From CAVVXX01 sp052389895 (GTDB lineage Bacteria; Pseudomonadota; Alphaproteobacteria; Micropepsales; Micropepsaceae): DNA of 28,602 nucleotides. Positions 1 to 6,960 of this stretch are shown here, piece after piece. Made by a program: the position numbers and the translations under genes. How positions within the stretch are numbered: the stretch's first letter is position 1; each line of letters opens with the position of its first letter. The notes beneath the pieces were generated by a model. That model had not been told where the DNA came from. It was given only the letters and a program-made list of their open reading frames with translations, and did no database searches. The DNA lies in assembly GCA_052389895.1 (NCBI GenBank), contig JBQTHM010000038.1, positions 1 through 28,602 of the forward strand, read 5' to 3'.

Positions 1-19
1 GCGGGCATTTGGATGCAAA

Positions 20-192
20 GCCCCCTCAGTGCGCTCCCGCCTTCGCTACCGCTTCGGCGGGTTAGAAGGCTCGTCCGCCCAAGCTGCGCAGCCGCGAAGG
101 CGGATCGCGCACAGCTCCCCCAAAGGGGGAGCATGAGCCACATGCATCCTCCCCCAGTGGGGGAGGTGTCGCCCGAAGGGCGACGGAGGGGG
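20..192. repeat. Cloverleaf-like palindromic repeat, copy 1 (with expanded arm)
   Basis: An outer arm GCCCCCTC (20-27) pairs with GAGGGGG at the right end. It encloses two perfect hairpins: GCTCCCCC-AAA-GGGGGAGC, then CCTCCCCC-AGT-GGGGGAGG. A third hairpin, GTCGCCC-GAA-GGGCGAC, follows. Left of these, an extra arm opens with GTGCGC (29-34) and closes with GCGCAC, and contains nested CCCGCC/GGCGGG and TCCGCC/GGCGGA pairs. Read as reverse complement, the copy at 4555-4657 has the same order of palindromes but a short simple arm where this copy has the expanded one. The repeat abuts the stop codon of the guaA 3' fragment, so it may act as a transcription-end structure or be a non-autonomous mobile repeat. 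The structure is read directly; the function is inference. Confidence 0.7.
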
Positions 193-456
193 TTACTCCC
201 ACTCGATCGTTCCGGGCGGCTTGCTGGTTGCATCATAGACCACGCGGTTGATGCCGCGCACTTCGTTGACGATGCGCGTCGCCACATGGGCAAGGAAAGA
301 ATGATCGAAAGGATAGGAATCCGCCGTCATGCCGTCGGTCGAAGTCACCGCGCGCAGCGCACAGACGTTTTCATAGGTGCGCGCGTCCCCCATGACGCCC
401 ACGGCTCGGCCGATCACATCGGCGGGGCGTTTCTGGCCTTGGGGTCCCTTGGGCAC
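193..456 (-). pseudogene. Duplicate guaA 3' end fused in frame to the 5' end of another small gene
   Basis: The last ~70 codons (193 to about 404) match the C-terminus of the intact guaA at 1680 at about 90 % of bases. Nearly all differences are synonymous, including a Ser TCG/AGC switch and TAA instead of TGA as stop; I see one conservative protein change in the shared part (E to D in PFEHS/PFDHS). Upstream of about 405 the match to guaA ends. The frame instead reads VPKGPQGQKRPADVIGRAV, which resembles the N-terminus of a common small alphaproteobacterial protein (RPADVIGNAV type). The chimeric frame can start at GTG 456 or further upstream. It lacks both GuaA catalytic domains, so it cannot make GMP. 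The silent pattern of change suggests this end came from, or belonged to, a functional guaA rather than decaying after a recent duplication. Confidence 0.8.
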
Positions 457-497
457 ACGCTTAGTATGACACGGGGCGTGTAGATTGGAGAGATACA

Positions 498-860
498 ATG
501 CGACGAGTAACGATTTTGGCAATCATATTGGCCCTCAACACAACCAGCGCAACAGGGGCAGCAGTTGCCGGTTTTCAGGGAGTGGGAATCTCCACTTGCG
601 CCCAATTTGCCCAACTTTATAGGGACGATCCCGAGAATATTGAGCTGATTTACTTTTCATGGGCGCAGGGCTTCATGAGCGGGATGAATGGCGTTCTCCT
701 ACGAAACGGCGAAAGTGGCCGCAATCTCAATTCAATGTCTGTTGAATCGCAACAACGGCATCTGCGGGCATACTGTGATAAGCACCCCTTAGCCGTGTAT
801 ATTGATGCTGTTGGCAATCTATTTCAGGAACTAGATGAAGTTGTGCCGCCGCCTAGATGA
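498..860 (+). CDS. Small secreted protein of unknown function
   Basis: This 120-residue protein starts at ATG 498 behind a GGAGAG ribosome site. Residues 1-20 form a signal peptide (MRR, hydrophobic core, cleavage near TGA-A), so the mature product should be periplasmic or secreted. The mature part has two cysteines, one in STCAQF and one in AYCDKHP, which could form a disulfide, and a conserved-looking WAQGFMSGMN segment. That pattern (C, WAQGFMSG, YCDxHP) recurs in small uncharacterised exported proteins of Rhizobiales, but I cannot name a function. The gene lies in the patch between the two guaA 3' ends and is more AT-rich than the guaA cluster, which fits acquired DNA. It converges on the next gene across about 60 bp. 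Confidence 0.7.
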   Translation: MRRVTILAIILALNTTSATGAAVAGFQGVGISTCAQFAQLYRDDPENIELIYFSWAQGFMSGMNGVLLRNGESGRNLNSMSVESQQRHLRAYCDKHPLAVYIDAVGNLFQELDEVVPPPR

Positions 861-919
861 ATCTGTAACAGTGCCCTGCAGGAGGCCTACTTCACGCACA
901 GCCAAGGCTAACGAAAACA

Positions 920-1519
920 TTATGATTGTATGGGCAACGGATATGAGAACTTCGTGCCGAGTAGTGATTCAGCCTTGCTCAGGAAATCCCCCCACAAGCC
1001 AAACTCCGATTGATTGGCGGAAATGCTTCCGAAAATCCATAACGCGCCAATTCGCAGATTTGCCGGCAGCTTCAATTTCGCAGGATCGAACCGACACGCC
1101 CGATTGAATTTGATGGCAACGGTTACGTCAGCGGAATCCGTATAGCGTATGAGACTGTCTACCACTGCTTGAATATTTGCGCCCGCATTCAATTGCCGTG
1201 GTGGAACTTCCTTCAGCTGCACGGGACAATAAAGTCTCGTGGCGTCGCCATCGACCCACGTTGCTATGAAATCGAAGTCTTGATTTTCAACTGGGGCGAA
1301 CCGAACGTCGAGACCGATCCGCTCAGACATGCCAACACAGAAAATTGCTGCATCGCGCATTTCGCGCTCCGGTTTGAGCCCTTGCGTCCGGAGCGTCTTA
1401 ATCCGCTCAGGCGTGGGCGACGCCGCGATCTCCCGCTCGGTGCTTCGCAGTGCGAGCAAGAAGCCTCGCGGGTCGCCATATGCCAGCTTAGCGAATTGGT
1501 GAAGGCGCACGCTGCTCAT
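920..1519 (-). CDS. Hypothetical protein, possible PD-(D/E)XK-like fold
   Basis: This 199-residue soluble protein has an ATG at 1519 preceded by AGGAAAG. No signal peptide or membrane segment is visible. The middle reads ENQDFDFIATWVDG, then YCPVQLKEV (residues 78-105), and is followed by a helix-rich stretch with NIQAVVDSLIRYTD. An acidic residue (D81 or D83) on one strand followed about 20 residues later by Q101-x-K103-E104 on the next resembles the core of PD-(D/E/Q)XK nucleases. Families such as restriction enzymes use Q-x-K variants. This is a motif-level suggestion only, and the protein could equally be a non-catalytic member or unrelated. It sits beside the secreted protein gene in the guaA-flanking patch, away from any methyltransferase in this window. 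Confidence 0.6.
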   Translation of the reverse strand: MSSVRLHQFAKLAYGDPRGFLLALRSTEREIAASPTPERIKTLRTQGLKPEREMRDAAIFCVGMSERIGLDVRFAPVENQDFDFIATWVDGDATRLYCPVQLKEVPPRQLNAGANIQAVVDSLIRYTDSADVTVAIKFNRACRFDPAKLKLPANLRIGALWIFGSISANQSEFGLWGDFLSKAESLLGTKFSYPLPIQS

Positions 1520-1679
1520 CGCACTTTCCTATCACAAATCCCGGTCCAAGGCAGACGGCAGCGCAGGAGAGCAAAGCAGACTTGCGCATCGACGTCCAAA
1601 TCAAATGCGTTCGCAGGGCAATTGGCTCGCCCGCTTGACCCAGGCGGCGGGCCGGGCGTTATCGAGATGGCGCCCGCGG

Positions 1680-3248
1680 TCACTCCCACTCAATCGTTCC
1701 CGGCGGTTTCGAGGTCGCATCATAGACCACGCGGTTGATGCCGCGCACTTCGTTGACGATGCGCGTCGCCACATGCGCAAGGAACGAATGCTCAAAGGGA
1801 TAGGAGTCCGCCGTCATGCCGTCGGTCGAGGTCACCGCGCGCAGCGCGCACACATTTTCGTAGGTGCGCGCGTCGCCCATGACGCCCACGGTCTTGACCG
1901 GAAGCAGCACGGCAAAGGCCTGCCAGATTTTGTCGTAAAGGCCGGCCTTGCGGATTTCCTCGAGATAAATCGCGTCGGCTTTACGCAGGATTTCGAGTTC
2001 CGGCCTGCTGACCTCGCCGATAATGCGGATGGCAAGACCGGGGCCCGGAAAGGGATGGCGGCCGACAAAGCTTTCGGGCAGCCCGAGCTCGCGCCCCAGC
2101 GCCCGCACCTCGTCCTTGAACAGCTCGCGCAGCGGCTCGATCAACTTCAGAGGCATGCGTTCGGGCAGCGCGCCCACATTGTGGTGAGATTTGATCGTAG
2201 CCGAAGGACCGCCCAGCGCGGAAATGCTCTCGATCACGTCCGGGTAAAGCGTGCCCTGCGCAAGAAACTCGATCGCGCCGATCTTCTTCGCCTCCGCTTC
2301 GAAAACGTCGATGAAGGTAGCGCCAATGATTTTGCGTTTTTCCTCCGGGTCGGTGACGCCGCTGAGGCGCGAAAGAAACATCTCGCTCGCATCGGCGCGG
2401 ACAAGGGGAATGTTGTAATGGCCGCGGAAAAGCGAAACCACCTGCTCCGCCTCGTTCAGGCGCAGCAGGCCGTGATCGACAAAGATGCAGGTGAGCTGAT
2501 CGCCGACGGCCTCGTGAATAAGCAGCGCGGCGACGGAGGAATCCACGCCGCCGGAAAGCCCGAGCACCACATGGCCCTTGCCCACGCGCTCGCGGATGCG
2601 CCGCACTTCCTCGGCACGGAACACTTTCATGTTCCAGTCGGGTTTGATGCCGGCGATGTCCACGATGAAATTGCGCAGAAGCGCCGCGCCCTTGGGCGTG
2701 TGCACCACTTCGGGGTGGAACATGGTGCCGTAGAACTTGCGCGTCTCGTCGGCGATGATGGCGAAGGGCGCGTTCGCGCTCACCGCCGTCACTTCGAAAC
2801 CGGGGGGAAGCGCGGTCACGCGGTCGCCGTGGCTCATCCACACCTGGTCGCGCGTGCTGGGCGCCCAAAAGCCCGCGTAAAGAGGCGACGGTTTTGTCAC
2901 TTCCAGCACGGCGCGGCCAAATTCACGCGCGTGGCCTCCTTCGACGCGCCCGCCCAGCGTGTGCACCATCGCCTGCTGGCCGTAACAGATGCCGAGCACG
3001 GGCACACCCTGTTCGAAAACCGTCTTGGCCGCCTGCGGGCTTTCCGGGGCGATCACGCTGGCCGGCCCGCCGGAAAGAATGATCGCCCGCGGTTTCAGCC
3101 TGCGGACCGCTTCTTCGGCTTTGTGGAACGGCACGACTTCGCAATAGACGCCGATCTCGCGCACGCGGCGCAAAATCAGCTGCGTCACCTGCGAGCCGAA
3201 ATCGACGACGAGAACGGGAACCGAGGAATGAACGGCGGTGTCGGGCAT
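1680..3248 (-). CDS. guaA: GMP synthase (glutamine-hydrolysing)
   Basis: GuaA converts XMP, ATP and glutamine to GMP in the cytosol, the last step of guanine nucleotide synthesis. The 522-residue product has the usual three parts. The first is a class I glutamine amidotransferase with nucleophile Cys88 in GICYGQQ and His178/Glu180 in FHPE. The second is an ATP pyrophosphatase with SGGVDS at 232-237. The third is the C-terminal dimerisation domain ending PPGTIEWE. I chose ATG 3248, where homology begins (DTAVHSSVPVLVVDFGSQ); the open frame extends to 3308 but would overlap the preceding gene by 50 bp. ATG 3248 is 10 bp past that gene's stop, with an AAAGGGAGG element somewhat far upstream. The gene is probably co-transcribed with the rsmB-like gene. 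A second copy of its 3' end lies at 193-404. Confidence 0.97.
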   Translation of the reverse strand: MPDTAVHSSVPVLVVDFGSQVTQLILRRVREIGVYCEVVPFHKAEEAVRRLKPRAIILSGGPASVIAPESPQAAKTVFEQGVPVLGICYGQQAMVHTLGGRVEGGHAREFGRAVLEVTKPSPLYAGFWAPSTRDQVWMSHGDRVTALPPGFEVTAVSANAPFAIIADETRKFYGTMFHPEVVHTPKGAALLRNFIVDIAGIKPDWNMKVFRAEEVRRIRERVGKGHVVLGLSGGVDSSVAALLIHEAVGDQLTCIFVDHGLLRLNEAEQVVSLFRGHYNIPLVRADASEMFLSRLSGVTDPEEKRKIIGATFIDVFEAEAKKIGAIEFLAQGTLYPDVIESISALGGPSATIKSHHNVGALPERMPLKLIEPLRELFKDEVRALGRELGLPESFVGRHPFPGPGLAIRIIGEVSRPELEILRKADAIYLEEIRKAGLYDKIWQAFAVLLPVKTVGVMGDARTYENVCALRAVTSTDGMTADSYPFEHSFLAHVATRIVNEVRGINRVVYDATSKPPGTIEWE

Positions 3249-3258
3249 CGGCGCGACG

Positions 3259-4551
3259 CTAGTGGCCTCCCTTTTGGCTGTCCACGCGGTTTTCCATGAC
3301 GCACACAAAGAATCCGTCGGTGCCGGTGGTGCGCGGACTGGCGCGGAACAAGCGGTTCATGCCAGGCGGCGGGCTTGTATCGCTGACCTCGCGCCACACT
3401 TGCACGGCATCGACCATGGCGAAGGCAGGCGACGCATTCAGAAAGGCTTCGATTCGCTCTTCGTTTTCGACCGGCAGGATGGAGCAGGTGGCATACACAA
3501 GACGTCCACCCGGCTTCGTGTGCCGCGCGCCGTCCTCCAGCAGACGGGATTGCAGCTTGGCGAGCCCCGCGAGCTTTTCCGGCGTCAGGCGCCATTTCAG
3601 CTCCGGATTGCGCCGCCACGTGCCCGATCCGCTGCACGGCGCGTCCACCAGCACCACCTCGAACTTGCCGTCGCCCCACAAAGGCCCGCCGCGCTTTTCG
3701 GCGATCGTGATGATGCGCGCGCCCGCGCGTTGTGAACGCTCGGCCAGCGGCCTCAAACGCAGGGGCGCGTCATCAAAGGCTAGGATGTTGCCCTCGTTCT
3801 GCATGTGCGCGGCAAGCGCCAGCGACTTGCCGCCCGCGCCGGCCGCGAGATCGAGAACGCGCATGCCCGGCTTTACCGCACAGAGCAGCGTGCAAATCTG
3901 CGAGGCCTCGTCCTGAAACTCGAATGCACCTTCGAGGTACATTGGCGAACGGTGCAGCACGCTAAGGCCTTCGCCCGAAGGCACGCGGATCCCCGTGGGT
4001 GCATGGGGCGTGGCTTCGGCCCGCACGCCCATTGCGCGCAGATTGGCAAGAAGCACGTCGCGCTGTTCCTTCAGCGTGTTCACGCGCAAGTCCACCGGCG
4101 CGCGCGCGATCATGGCTTTCATTTCGTCGAGGAGATTATCGCCGAACGCCTTTTTCAGTTCCGGCTCGAGCCATTGCGGATATTCGCCCTGCACATAGGA
4201 CGGCGGATTTTCGGGCACGTGCGCAATCGCCGCGCGCTCCTGCTCGGAAAGCGGCGGCGGCGCGTACTTGCTGCCGTCGAAAGACCCCGCGAGGTCATCG
4301 GCCGATTTTCCTTCGGCAAGCAGGCTCGCGATGACGAGCGAGCGTGCGCCCTCGCTTCCCATCCTCCACGCAAGCGATGCGCGATGGCGGAATGCAGTAT
4401 AAACGCGCTCGCTGATATCTGCTCTGTCCTTCGAGCCCGCGTATCTTCGCCGCCGAAACCAGTCGCGCAGGAAGCGATCCGCTGGCAGCGCCACCTCTTC
4501 AAGCTCGTCGAGAATTTCGATTGCGGCCTGCAATCGGGCGGACGGAGTCAT
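3259..4551 (-). CDS. rsmB: RsmB/NOP-family rRNA (cytosine-C5) methyltransferase
   Basis: This 430-residue SAM-dependent m5C RNA methyltransferase most likely acts on 16S rRNA. Residues 1-140 are the helical NusB/RsmB-like N-terminal part. The catalytic domain has motif I VLDLAAGAGGKS (232-243), motif IV DAPCSGSGTWRRNPELKW (303-320) with the release cysteine Cys306, and motif VI YATCSILPVENEE (353-365) with the nucleophile Cys356. These paired cysteines define the Nop2/RsmB/RsmF group. Position 967 of 16S rRNA is the E. coli RsmB target, but the exact site here is inferred. The gene lies between guaB and guaA on the same strand, an order I associate with alphaproteobacteria. The 142-bp gap to guaB is filled by a palindromic repeat. 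Confidence 0.9.
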   Translation of the reverse strand: MTPSARLQAAIEILDELEEVALPADRFLRDWFRRRRYAGSKDRADISERVYTAFRHRASLAWRMGSEGARSLVIASLLAEGKSADDLAGSFDGSKYAPPPLSEQERAAIAHVPENPPSYVQGEYPQWLEPELKKAFGDNLLDEMKAMIARAPVDLRVNTLKEQRDVLLANLRAMGVRAEATPHAPTGIRVPSGEGLSVLHRSPMYLEGAFEFQDEASQICTLLCAVKPGMRVLDLAAGAGGKSLALAAHMQNEGNILAFDDAPLRLRPLAERSQRAGARIITIAEKRGGPLWGDGKFEVVLVDAPCSGSGTWRRNPELKWRLTPEKLAGLAKLQSRLLEDGARHTKPGGRLVYATCSILPVENEERIEAFLNASPAFAMVDAVQVWREVSDTSPPPGMNRLFRASPRTTGTDGFFVCVMENRVDSQKGGH

Positions 4552-4554
4552 GGC

Positions 4555-4657
4555 CGCCCCCTCCGGCGCTGCGCGCCACCTCCCCCAATGGGGGAGGACA
4601 AGTACGGTCTCATGCTCCCCCTTTGGGGGAGCTGTCCGTGAAGCGGACTGAGGGGGC
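4555..4657. repeat. Cloverleaf-like palindromic repeat, copy 2
   Basis: Outer arms GCCCCCTC (from 4555) and GAGGGGGC (to 4657) pair. They enclose, in order, GGCGC/GCGCC, CCTCCCCC-AAT-GGGGGAGG (4579-4597), GCTCCCCC-TTT-GGGGGAGC (4614-4632) and GTCCG/CGGAC. The result would be a four-hairpin, multi-branch structure in RNA or single-stranded DNA. It is inverted relative to copy 1 at 20-192. It fills the gap between the guaB stop and the start of the rsmB-like gene, where it may attenuate or terminate the guaB transcript. No U-tract follows the hairpins, so a standard intrinsic terminator is unlikely. Confidence 0.75.
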
Positions 4658-4693
4658 TAACGGATCTTGCAGTCTGCCCCTTGCGGGGAGTTC

Positions 4694-6178
4694 TCACTGC
4701 GAACCCGGGTAGTTGGGGGACTCGCGCGTCACCGTCACACCGTGCACGTGGCTTTCGCGCATGCCGGCCCCCGTGATACGCACGAACTTCGCGCGGCTAT
4801 GCAGCTCGGGAATTGTCGCGCACCCCGTATAGCCCATGGCCGCGCGCAGGCCGCCCACGATCTGATGAACGACATTCGCGGCCGGGCCCTTGTAGGGCAC
4901 CATGCCTTCGATGCCTTCGGGAACGAGCTTGAGCGTCTCCTTTACTTCCGCCTGGAAGTAGCGGTCGGCGCTCCCGCGCGCCATGGCGCCCACGCTCCCC
5001 ATGCCGCGATAACCTTTGTAGGAACGCCCCTGATAGAGAAACACTTCGCCCGGGCTTTCGTCGGTGCCGGCGAGCAGCGAGCCCAGCATGCCCACGCTCG
5101 CTCCGGCCGCAACCGCCTTCGCCAGATCGCCCGAATAGCGGATGCCGCCATCGGCGATGACCGGCACATCGGCTTTGCGCGCGATTTCGGACGCATCCAT
5201 CACGGCGGTGAGTTGCGGCACGCCCACGCCAGCCACGATGCGCGTAGTGCAGATGGAACCCGGCCCGATGCCGACCTTGATGGCGTCGGCGCCGGCATCG
5301 ATCAGCGCCTTGGCTCCGTCGGCGGTGGCGATGTTTCCGGCCACGACTTGGGCGTGGTTGGAGGCGCGCTTGATGCGCGAAACGGTCTCGATCACGCGGC
5401 GCGAATGGCCGTGCGCGGTATCGACCACGATTACATCGCATTCGGCGGCCATGAGCGCCTCGGCGCGCGCAAAGCCTTCGTCGCCCACGCTGGTGGCGGC
5501 GGCGACGCGCAGGCGCCCGCGCTCGTCCTTGCAGGCGTTGGGATAGGTCTGCGCCTTTTCGATGTCCTTGACGGTGATCAGGCCGACGCAGCGGTACTTG
5601 TCGTCGACCACCAGAAGCTTTTCGATTCGGTGCTGGTGCAGAAGCCGCTTGGCTTCCTCCATTGGCACGTTCTCGCGCACGGTGACGAGCTTGTCCTTGG
5701 TCATCAGCTCGGCGACGGGCTGGCGCGGATCCTTGGCGAAGCGCACGTCGCGATTGGTGAGAATACCGACCAGCTTGCCGGGCCCCTTGCCGTTGCCCTC
5801 TACTACCGGAATGCCGGAAATGCGGTGGCGCAGCATAAGGTCGAGCGCGTCGGCCAGCGTGGCGGCGGGCGCGATCGTCACCGGGTTCACGACCATGCCG
5901 GATTCGAATTTTTTCACGCGGCGGACATGCTCCGCCTGTTCGGTCGCGTCGAGATTGCGGTGGATGACGCCGATGCCGCCCGCCTGCGCCATGACGATGG
6001 CGAGCGGGGATTCGGTCACCGTGTCCATGGCGGCGGAGATGAGTGGAATTCCGAGCTCGATGCGGCGCGTGAGCCGCGTCCGCGTATCGACCTGGCCGGG
6101 AAGGATTTCGGAAAGCCCGGGCACAAGAAGCACGTCGTCGAACGTAAGTGCTTCCCGGATAGGTGCCCTTGGCTCCAT
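4694..6178 (-). CDS. guaB: Inosine-5'-monophosphate dehydrogenase
   Basis: GuaB oxidises IMP to XMP with NAD+, the committed step towards GMP, and supplies the substrate of GuaA encoded nearby. The 494-residue product has the family's usual length. It contains the N-terminal LTFDDVLLVPG signature, a pair of CBS domains at about 100-215 inserted in the TIM barrel, the phosphate and active-site loop GIGPGSICTTR with catalytic Cys310, and the GYRGMGSVGAM segment of the mobile flap. ATG 6178 gives the standard N-terminus, although no strong ribosome site precedes it. The gene is complete and unremarkable. The CBS pair is known in the family to bind purine nucleotides and modulate assembly. Confidence 0.97.
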   Translation of the reverse strand: MEPRAPIREALTFDDVLLVPGLSEILPGQVDTRTRLTRRIELGIPLISAAMDTVTESPLAIVMAQAGGIGVIHRNLDATEQAEHVRRVKKFESGMVVNPVTIAPAATLADALDLMLRHRISGIPVVEGNGKGPGKLVGILTNRDVRFAKDPRQPVAELMTKDKLVTVRENVPMEEAKRLLHQHRIEKLLVVDDKYRCVGLITVKDIEKAQTYPNACKDERGRLRVAAATSVGDEGFARAEALMAAECDVIVVDTAHGHSRRVIETVSRIKRASNHAQVVAGNIATADGAKALIDAGADAIKVGIGPGSICTTRIVAGVGVPQLTAVMDASEIARKADVPVIADGGIRYSGDLAKAVAAGASVGMLGSLLAGTDESPGEVFLYQGRSYKGYRGMGSVGAMARGSADRYFQAEVKETLKLVPEGIEGMVPYKGPAANVVHQIVGGLRAAMGYTGCATIPELHSRAKFVRITGAGMRESHVHGVTVTRESPNYPGSQ

Positions 6179-6262
6179 GGCGGCGTTTATCAGAGCGTTT
6201 TGGGCCGCGCAAGGGCGCGCGTAACGTTGGAAATCAGAACGGAGAGATTTCCGAATTCAAGC

Positions 6263-6291
6263 ATGCGCCCGCCCGCGTTGGGCGGGCGCAT
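6263..6291. terminator. Strong GC hairpin between guaB and the PRC-barrel gene
   Basis: A perfect 12-bp inverted repeat (ATGCGCCCGCCC with GGGCGGGCGCAT) encloses a 5-nt loop and is followed on the plus strand by TTT. It lies downstream of the minus-strand PRC-barrel gene and upstream of guaB. On the minus strand the tail is not U-rich, so the hairpin is a plausible but imperfect end for the PRC-barrel transcript. Confidence 0.45.
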
Positions 6292-6339
6292 TTTGGATCG
6301 TTCACCGCTGCCTGTCGCCCCGCCCCCTGGACGCTGGCG

Positions 6340-6864
6340 TCAGTACGGTCCCTTCGTCGTGTCCTGCGGCTCGCTGTCGCGCTTCTGTTCGCGAGCGGGC
6401 TTCTGCTCGCCGGTCTTTTCCGCGACCGGGAGCTGGTTGATTTGCGACAGTGTCAGACTCGCCTTTAGAACGCGCGCATTGCTGTCATAGCGCAAATCGC
6501 TTGCGGGAATCGCGACGGCCTTTTGTGCCGAGCCCGCTGCCGTCAAGCCGACAGTAACTTTGTCCGCCTGGCCGCGCATGTCTGTTTGCACGTCCTTTAC
6601 GCGCCCAACTTCCTTGCCCAACGAGTCCTGCACGGGCCTCGAAGCGAACGTCGTCTCCGGATTGGAGACGCTGGTTGCGGCTGTGCCGGACTGCGTGCGC
6701 GTGGCCTGTCCTGTGGTTGACGGCGCGGTCGTGGTCGCATTCGACGGCGTTGACTGATTCGCCTCCGGTATGCGGCTTGCGCTCCCGGATGATTGCGCAA
6801 ACGCGGGCGCGGACAGCACGAGGGCAAGCGCTGTTGCGCCCAGCAACATGGTTCCTGTTCTCAT
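6340..6864 (-). CDS. Secreted PRC-barrel domain protein
   Basis: The product has 174 residues. Residues 1-23 are a signal peptide ending AFA-Q, followed by a Ser/Thr/Ala-rich low-complexity linker (25-70). A PRC-barrel-like domain follows (about 72-145: ASRPVQDSLGKEVGRVKDVQTD, then VAIPASDLRYDSNARVLKASLT), and then a charged tail. PRC-barrel proteins with export signals are common in alphaproteobacteria, and some belong to stress regulons; the molecular role is unknown. ATG 6864 has an AGGAG site at good spacing. A perfect GGAAC-N16-CGTT element lies about 67 bp upstream, which suggests general-stress (EcfG sigma) control. An intrinsic-terminator-like hairpin lies between that promoter and the start codon. 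Confidence 0.8.
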   Translation of the reverse strand: MRTGTMLLGATALALVLSAPAFAQSSGSASRIPEANQSTPSNATTTAPSTTGQATRTQSGTAATSVSNPETTFASRPVQDSLGKEVGRVKDVQTDMRGQADKVTVGLTAAGSAQKAVAIPASDLRYDSNARVLKASLTLSQINQLPVAEKTGEQKPAREQKRDSEPQDTTKGPY

Positions 6865-6882
6865 GGCTTTGCTCCTGATTGC

Positions 6883-6917
6883 AAAAAAAAGCGCGGGTTA
6901 GCCGGCGGCCCCCGCGC
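6883..6917 (-). terminator. Intrinsic terminator of rlmE (minus strand)
   Basis: Read on the minus strand, GCGCGGG pairs perfectly with CCCGCGC and is followed at once by eight T residues, the classical Rho-independent form. It lies 44 bp past the rlmE stop. Because the putative EcfG promoter is at 6931-6955, the same hairpin would also fall inside the 5' leader of the PRC-barrel gene. Confidence 0.8.
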
Positions 6918-6930
6918 GCTTCCCTTTGCA

Positions 6931-6955
6931 AACGCAAGGCGCATGACGCGGTTCC
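6931..6955 (-). promoter_or_regulatory. EcfG-type general stress promoter for the PRC-barrel gene
   Basis: On the minus strand the sequence reads GGAAC, 16 bp, CGTT. That is an exact match to the -35/-10 consensus known for alphaproteobacterial EcfG sigma factors (GGAAC-N16-17-CGTT). It faces the PRC-barrel gene, with an expected start of transcription near 6924, and lies just past the rlmE stop codon. Confidence 0.65.
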
Positions 6956-6960
6956 GCACG

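Noticed and set aside
1605..3299. Long open frame on the plus strand opposite guaA
   Set aside because: It is the antisense shadow of guaA in high-GC DNA. The translation is Arg/His/Ala/Gly-rich, with no domain and no ribosome site, while the minus strand has complete GuaA motifs.
4667..6490. 607-codon plus-strand frame opposite guaB
   Set aside because: It is an antisense shadow with repetitive His/Arg/Asp/Gly composition. GuaB on the other strand is full length.
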